A stretch of DNA of 64,000 nucleotides, taken from positions 1 to 64,000 of the forward strand of contig NZ_AUBR01000008.1 of NCBI RefSeq assembly GCF_000429345.1, given 5' to 3'. The notes beneath the pieces were generated by a model that ran no database searches, was not told the origin of the DNA, and saw only the letters and a program-made list of their open reading frames with translations. How positions within the stretch are numbered: position 1 is the first letter of the stretch; every line of letters begins with the position of its first letter. This DNA is from Desulfovirgula thermocuniculi DSM 16036. Lineage in GTDB: Bacteria > Bacillota > Desulfotomaculia > Desulfotomaculales > Desulfovirgulaceae. The position numbers and the translations under genes are program-made. Shown here in pieces: positions 60,582 through 64,000 of the stretch.

Positions 60582-61020
60582 CTCCGCACCTTCTTTATAT
60601 CAGCGCCGTCCGCAGAGAAATGTACCTCATGAGGTATTATTCTCTGCAGAAGACGGCAGTATTATGGCAGCAGGGAGGTAATCTTCAGGAAGAAATCTAA
60701 AAAAGAGCAGTTTTGGTCATTGTTTTTGGCCGCGGCATGGGGTCAAATGAGGTAGAGAGAGGTCCTCAGCTTTTTGTTGGTGGAGGAAAAGCCCAGCCGC
60801 TTTCGTCTGAGGTAGCAGAGGCTTCTCCTGCCGGCGCGGCGGCCAGAAATGGGGAATTTTCATGACCAAAATGGAGAATTTTCATGACCATTTTTGCCCC
60901 GTCGGTCTGACCAAAAGTGGGGCATCCTCGATGACCAAAAGTGGGGCAGAAAAGGAGATACTGACACCGATAGGGGCGTTAGGCGGAAGCCAGAGCAGAT
61001 GGGGGAACAGGTGAGGAGCA
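60582..61020. repeat. Spacer with clustered TGACCA repeats
   Basis: Two copies of GGAATTTTCATGACCA-like units lie at 60853-60890. Two copies of TGACCAAAAGTGGGGCA lie at 60908-60924 and 60932-60948. Such direct repeats resemble the terminal repeats of IS21-type elements or a regulator binding cluster. No gene is seen in this divergent interval, which must also carry promoters for the glycosylase unit and for the minus-strand pair. Confidence 0.5.
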
Positions 61021-61746
61021 GTGGAGACGGCGGCTGAGAGGTTCTGGAGGGGCCTGCTGGAGTGGTATCATAGGAACAAGAGAGATTTTCCCTGGCGCAG
61101 GACGACGAACCCATTCCACATCCTTACTGCTGAGATCCTGCTGCAGCAGACCAACGTGCGGAAGGTCCAGGAGGTCTACGAGAGGCTGATCGGGCGGTAT
61201 CCGACACCGCAGCAAATGGCGGAGGCGGATCTGTCTGAGCTGGAAAGCATAATAGGGCCGCTCGGGCTCAGATACAGAGCCGTCCGCCTGAAGAAATGCG
61301 CAGAGGTAATCTGCAGGGAATTCGGAGGGCAGGTTCCAAATACCTATGAGCAGCTGAGGCTTCTGCCCGGTGTGGGGCCGTACATTGCCGATGCGGTCCT
61401 CTGCTATGCTTTCGGACTCGCCACAGTGCCGATAGATACCAATGTGGTGAGGCTCTTCTGCAGGTACTTCGGCCTGAGGTCGGAGAAGTCCAGGCCGCGC
61501 AACGATCCGGCGCTGGCGGAGAGCATCAGGAGGCTGTTCATATTTGACGGCTTTGACGGCACAAGAACAGCCAACCTGGCGGTGCTGGACTTCGCTGGGA
61601 CCGTATGCACAGCAGGCAGGCCCGGCTGCGGGCAGTGCCCAATTTCGTCCGGCTGTGCTTTCCTCAGGGGTGCGGCACCGGCAGACGGAGTGAGCCCTGG
61701 GGGTGGGGGTCCGGAGGAGAATTCTCGAGGCAGGGAGGGGCGGTAA
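61021..61746 (+). CDS. Thymine-DNA mismatch glycosylase, Mig-like HhH protein
   Basis: The 241-residue protein has RDFPWRRTTNPFHILTAEILLQQT, the helix-hairpin-helix LPGVGPYIADAVLCYAFG (115-132) with Tyr121, VPIDTNVVRLFCRYFG with catalytic Asp139, and a 4Fe-4S set C196-x6-C203-x2-C206-x5-C212. This combination matches the thermophile enzyme Mig of Methanothermobacter, which repairs T:G from deaminated 5-methylcytosine. The partner methylase lies 1.1 kb away. The GTG is followed by a PLD gene. Confidence 0.8.
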   Translation: METAAERFWRGLLEWYHRNKRDFPWRRTTNPFHILTAEILLQQTNVRKVQEVYERLIGRYPTPQQMAEADLSELESIIGPLGLRYRAVRLKKCAEVICREFGGQVPNTYEQLRLLPGVGPYIADAVLCYAFGLATVPIDTNVVRLFCRYFGLRSEKSRPRNDPALAESIRRLFIFDGFDGTRTANLAVLDFAGTVCTAGRPGCGQCPISSGCAFLRGAAPADGVSPGGGGPEENSRGREGR

Positions 61747-61747
61747 G

Positions 61748-62716
61748 GTGGAGGGGGCCGTCTTTTTGCGCGATCTGTACTCTGAGCTCATCACGCGGCC
61801 CTATGAGGCCGGCATGCGGGAGCTGAAGGTGCTGACGGGCTATGCCTCTTCAGCCTTCGTGCACCACGTGCTGTACGATCTTGAAGAGCTGAGGCTTGAA
61901 GTGATCCTCGGGATGGCCAAGGCTGAGCCGATTGCCGTCTGGGACCACAACGAATATGTGAGGCTGACCAGGGAGACCGGCCGGCTGCGTGTCTGCTATT
62001 TTCTGGGAGATCCGCCGATCCACTCCAAAGTTCTGCTGTGGGGCACCACAGCGCGCGGAGGAAGGATCGCCTTCGTGGGGTCCGCCAACTTTTCGTGGCA
62101 CGGCTTCAGGGAGTATCGGGAAGTAATGGCGGCTGTGGATCCTGCGCTTGCTGAGGCCGCCTTTCCACAGGCGGACGAGCTGATAGAGTGCACGGACACT
62201 GCGGCATTCCGTCACATAAAGTTGAGCTACCAGAAAGGCGAAATGCCCGGTGCGATCGACGCATCAGCAGTCAGCGCTTCCGTTAGAGGGTGCCCTTCTG
62301 TGAATCTGCCTCTTGTGGAGATCCGGACCGGCAGGGTCCACAGCCGGGCGGGGCTGAACTGGGGGCAGAGGCCGGGCAGAGAGCCGAACCAAGCGTACAT
62401 CCCCATTCCCAGCACTGTGCACGCTGAGCATCCTGGATTCTTCCCCGACAGAGGCATCGAATTCACAGTAGTTACGGACGACGGTGAGAGCTTCATCTGC
62501 GTTGTTGCTCAGGACAACAACAAGGCCATAGAAACCAGCCGCGACAACAGCATACTCGGCAGGTACTTCAGGAGGCGGCTCGGGGTACCGCTGGGGGCAA
62601 GAGTGACCGACGAAGCCCTCAGGCGGTATGGGCGAAGCTATGTCACTTTCTACAAGATTGACGGCGGAACGTACTTTATGGACTTCTCCCCTAAAGGGCA
62701 GAAGCTGCAGATCTGA
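61748..62716 (+). CDS. PLD-family restriction endonuclease (BfiI/NgoFVII-like)
   Basis: In this about 322-residue protein, residues 10-160 hold a phospholipase D-type core with IHSKVLLWG (His92, Lys94) and GSANFSWHG. Such enzymes cut DNA without metal. Residues about 170-322 form a DNA-recognition part (beta-rich, IEFTVVTDDGESFICVVAQDNNKAIE). It starts at GTG 61748 right after the glycosylase stop. Probably the restriction partner of the cytosine methylase downstream. Confidence 0.75.
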   Translation: MEGAVFLRDLYSELITRPYEAGMRELKVLTGYASSAFVHHVLYDLEELRLEVILGMAKAEPIAVWDHNEYVRLTRETGRLRVCYFLGDPPIHSKVLLWGTTARGGRIAFVGSANFSWHGFREYREVMAAVDPALAEAAFPQADELIECTDTAAFRHIKLSYQKGEMPGAIDASAVSASVRGCPSVNLPLVEIRTGRVHSRAGLNWGQRPGREPNQAYIPIPSTVHAEHPGFFPDRGIEFTVVTDDGESFICVVAQDNNKAIETSRDNSILGRYFRRRLGVPLGARVTDEALRRYGRSYVTFYKIDGGTYFMDFSPKGQKLQI

Positions 62717-62845
62717 GTAGCTGGTGTGCTGTTCTTTTCTCCCGGCAGGCCGAGCAGGCGTGGGCGCAGAAGCGCGCAGAGTTGCGAGCGCTCTGCCCCT
62801 TCTGCGGAGCGGCTCACCATCTCCCAGGAGGGCTGTGGGGGCGGC

Positions 62846-63964
62846 CTATGCAGTGAGCGCCCCCGCAGCGGTGCCCGGCAACAGCTCCTCCAGCCGGATC
62901 TGGCAGGCTACCTCAATGTTCGGCTGGACCCACTCATATTCTACCCCAGCAAGGGTCTTCAGGACTGCGGTTACGATCACCTCCGCTGCCAGCGGCGGAA
63001 CTGCGCCCCCTATCTGCGCCCTCACGGCCTCCTTCGGGCCGATGAAGACGAAGTCATCCGGAAAGGTCTGCAGTCTGGCCCTCTCCCTGTTCGTCAGAGC
63101 CCTCGGCTCTGCCCAGTGGTAGCCGTGCGTTCCGCCGCCGCCGCAGCCGGTTATCGTGGGCGACGGCTCATCCGGCCGGAGGCGGCGGTAGATGTTGCTC
63201 AGCCTGCAGCCCCTGACGTTGAGCCTTAGGTGCTCGGGTACGTCTGGGTGCCACGCGTTTCCTCCCGGCGGTATGTGCATCAGCATCTCCACCACCCTCT
63301 GCTTGTGGCGGGTGCGCTCATTGTTGTGCGGCACCTGCTCGACGCCCCGGAGCGCCTCAGCGGCGGTTACGTAGCGCCCCACATGGGTGGGCTTGGGCAC
63401 CCTAAACACCAGGCCCAGATCCCTCCGGAAGCCCACAATGATGATTCTGTGCCGGATCTGCGGAACCCCGTACTCCTCGAATTTGTAGAGGTGGGGTGTT
63501 ATGCGGTAGCCTGCCTCCGCAAGCTCCCGAAGGATGCTCTGGAGAGCCAGCCCGTCGTTGGCGCTCGCAAGGCCCTCCACATTCTCCGCCACGAACCACA
63601 GCGGCCGGTGTATCTTCAGGGCCTTAACGCCGTACGAGTAGAGCGGACCGTACTCACCATCTAAGCCTCTGTGCTCCCCCACGAGGCTGTAGTCGTTGCA
63701 TGGGAAACCAAACAGGAGGCCGTCTATTTCGGGAAGCTTTTCCAGCTCCAGCTTCTCTACAGGGGCGTTTATAACCAGGCAGCTTCCGTCGCGGCAGAGA
63801 TTGTGCCTAAAAGTCTCGCAAGCCCAGGGGTCGATGTCGTTTGCCCAGACATGGGTGCACCTGTAGACCACCCCTGCTGGACTTCTGACTACAGCGCGGC
63901 TGGCGCCCAGGGCCAGCCCGCCGGGTCCGCAGAACAGCTCCCCCAGCCTGTAGACGACCTCCAT
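62846..63964 (-). CDS. C5-cytosine DNA methyltransferase
   Basis: The 372-residue protein has motif I LGELFCGPGGLALG, catalytic motif IV LLFGFPCNDYS (Cys89), motif VI FVAENVEG, motif VIII QIRHRIIIVGF, motif IX/X RARLQTFPDDF and AQIGGAVPPLAAEVI. The target recognition region lies at about 205-290. It methylates cytosine C5, protecting host DNA. Motif IV has FPCN instead of the usual PPCQ. It converges with the PLD gene. The ATG is at 63964. Confidence 0.9.
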   Translation of the reverse strand: MEVVYRLGELFCGPGGLALGASRAVVRSPAGVVYRCTHVWANDIDPWACETFRHNLCRDGSCLVINAPVEKLELEKLPEIDGLLFGFPCNDYSLVGEHRGLDGEYGPLYSYGVKALKIHRPLWFVAENVEGLASANDGLALQSILRELAEAGYRITPHLYKFEEYGVPQIRHRIIIVGFRRDLGLVFRVPKPTHVGRYVTAAEALRGVEQVPHNNERTRHKQRVVEMLMHIPPGGNAWHPDVPEHLRLNVRGCRLSNIYRRLRPDEPSPTITGCGGGGTHGYHWAEPRALTNRERARLQTFPDDFVFIGPKEAVRAQIGGAVPPLAAEVIVTAVLKTLAGVEYEWVQPNIEVACQIRLEELLPGTAAGALTA

Positions 63965-64000
63965 ACACTCACCTCCCCAGATGAGCGGACAGGGAATCAG

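Noticed and set aside
1-64000. CRISPR arrays or tRNA genes
   Set aside because: No regularly spaced identical repeats of CRISPR length and no tRNA cloverleaf or T-arm other than that of tmRNA were seen.

Overview
The window looks like a chromosomal segment of a GC-rich, spore-forming, anaerobic, probably thermophilic Firmicute of the Moorella/Thermoanaerobacterales type. The reasons are sporulation genes (spoVT, spoIID-like, yabP, yabQ, spoIIE), formate-tetrahydrofolate ligase, a gene order resembling the Bacillus spoVT-yabN/spoIIE-tilS-ftsH region, TTG and GTG starts, and strong Shine-Dalgarno sites. The exact species is not claimed.

Layout. 1-2.3 kb: an N-terminally truncated YeiH-type transporter, a palindromic element and a VapBC-like toxin-antitoxin pair. 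2.4-17.5 kb: housekeeping and sporulation genes (spoVT, yabN/mazG, hup, an unidentified structured RNA, spoIID-like, yabP, yabQ, divIC, ppx, spoIIE with a recognisable Spo0A-type promoter, tilS, ftsH, ndk, a hot-dog thioesterase, fhs). 17.5-22.7 kb (minus strand): a three-gene unit of MoxR AAA+ ATPase, HEAT-like/PQQ beta-propeller and HExxH/vWA protein. 22.8-36.6 kb: regulator, HD protein, folP-folB-folK, amidohydrolase and MFS transporter, a pantothenate operon led by two tandem pan-type RNA hairpins, nadA-nadB-nadC, a GntR regulator, a YbaK-like deacylase, smpB and tmRNA.

36.9-47.4 kb is an integrated element entering at the 3' end of the tmRNA gene. It carries a large serine recombinase, an S24 repressor, an operator region with a LexA-like box, small zinc proteins, a Bet/RecT annealing protein, a possible DpdA/TGT-like protein, a replication protein with iteron-like repeats inside its gene, RusA, a SWIM protein and the DUF1659-DUF2922-YvrJ trio.

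47.4-64 kb has different base and codon use and is a defence island. It holds an HExxH protein, a secreted nuclease, a Nudix protein, and a tight five-gene unit (McrB-like ATPase, McrC-like PD-(D/E)XK nuclease, GHKL ATPase and two unrecognised proteins). These are followed by an AlwI-like endonuclease with a small HTH-like partner, a Mig-type thymine-DNA glycosylase coupled to a PLD-family (BfiI/NgoFVII-like) endonuclease, and a convergent C5-cytosine methyltransferase. The five-gene unit at 51.0-58.1 kb and the methylase/glycosylase/PLD set are the best candidates for undescribed systems.

All calls were made by reading translated sequence and motifs. No database search was run.
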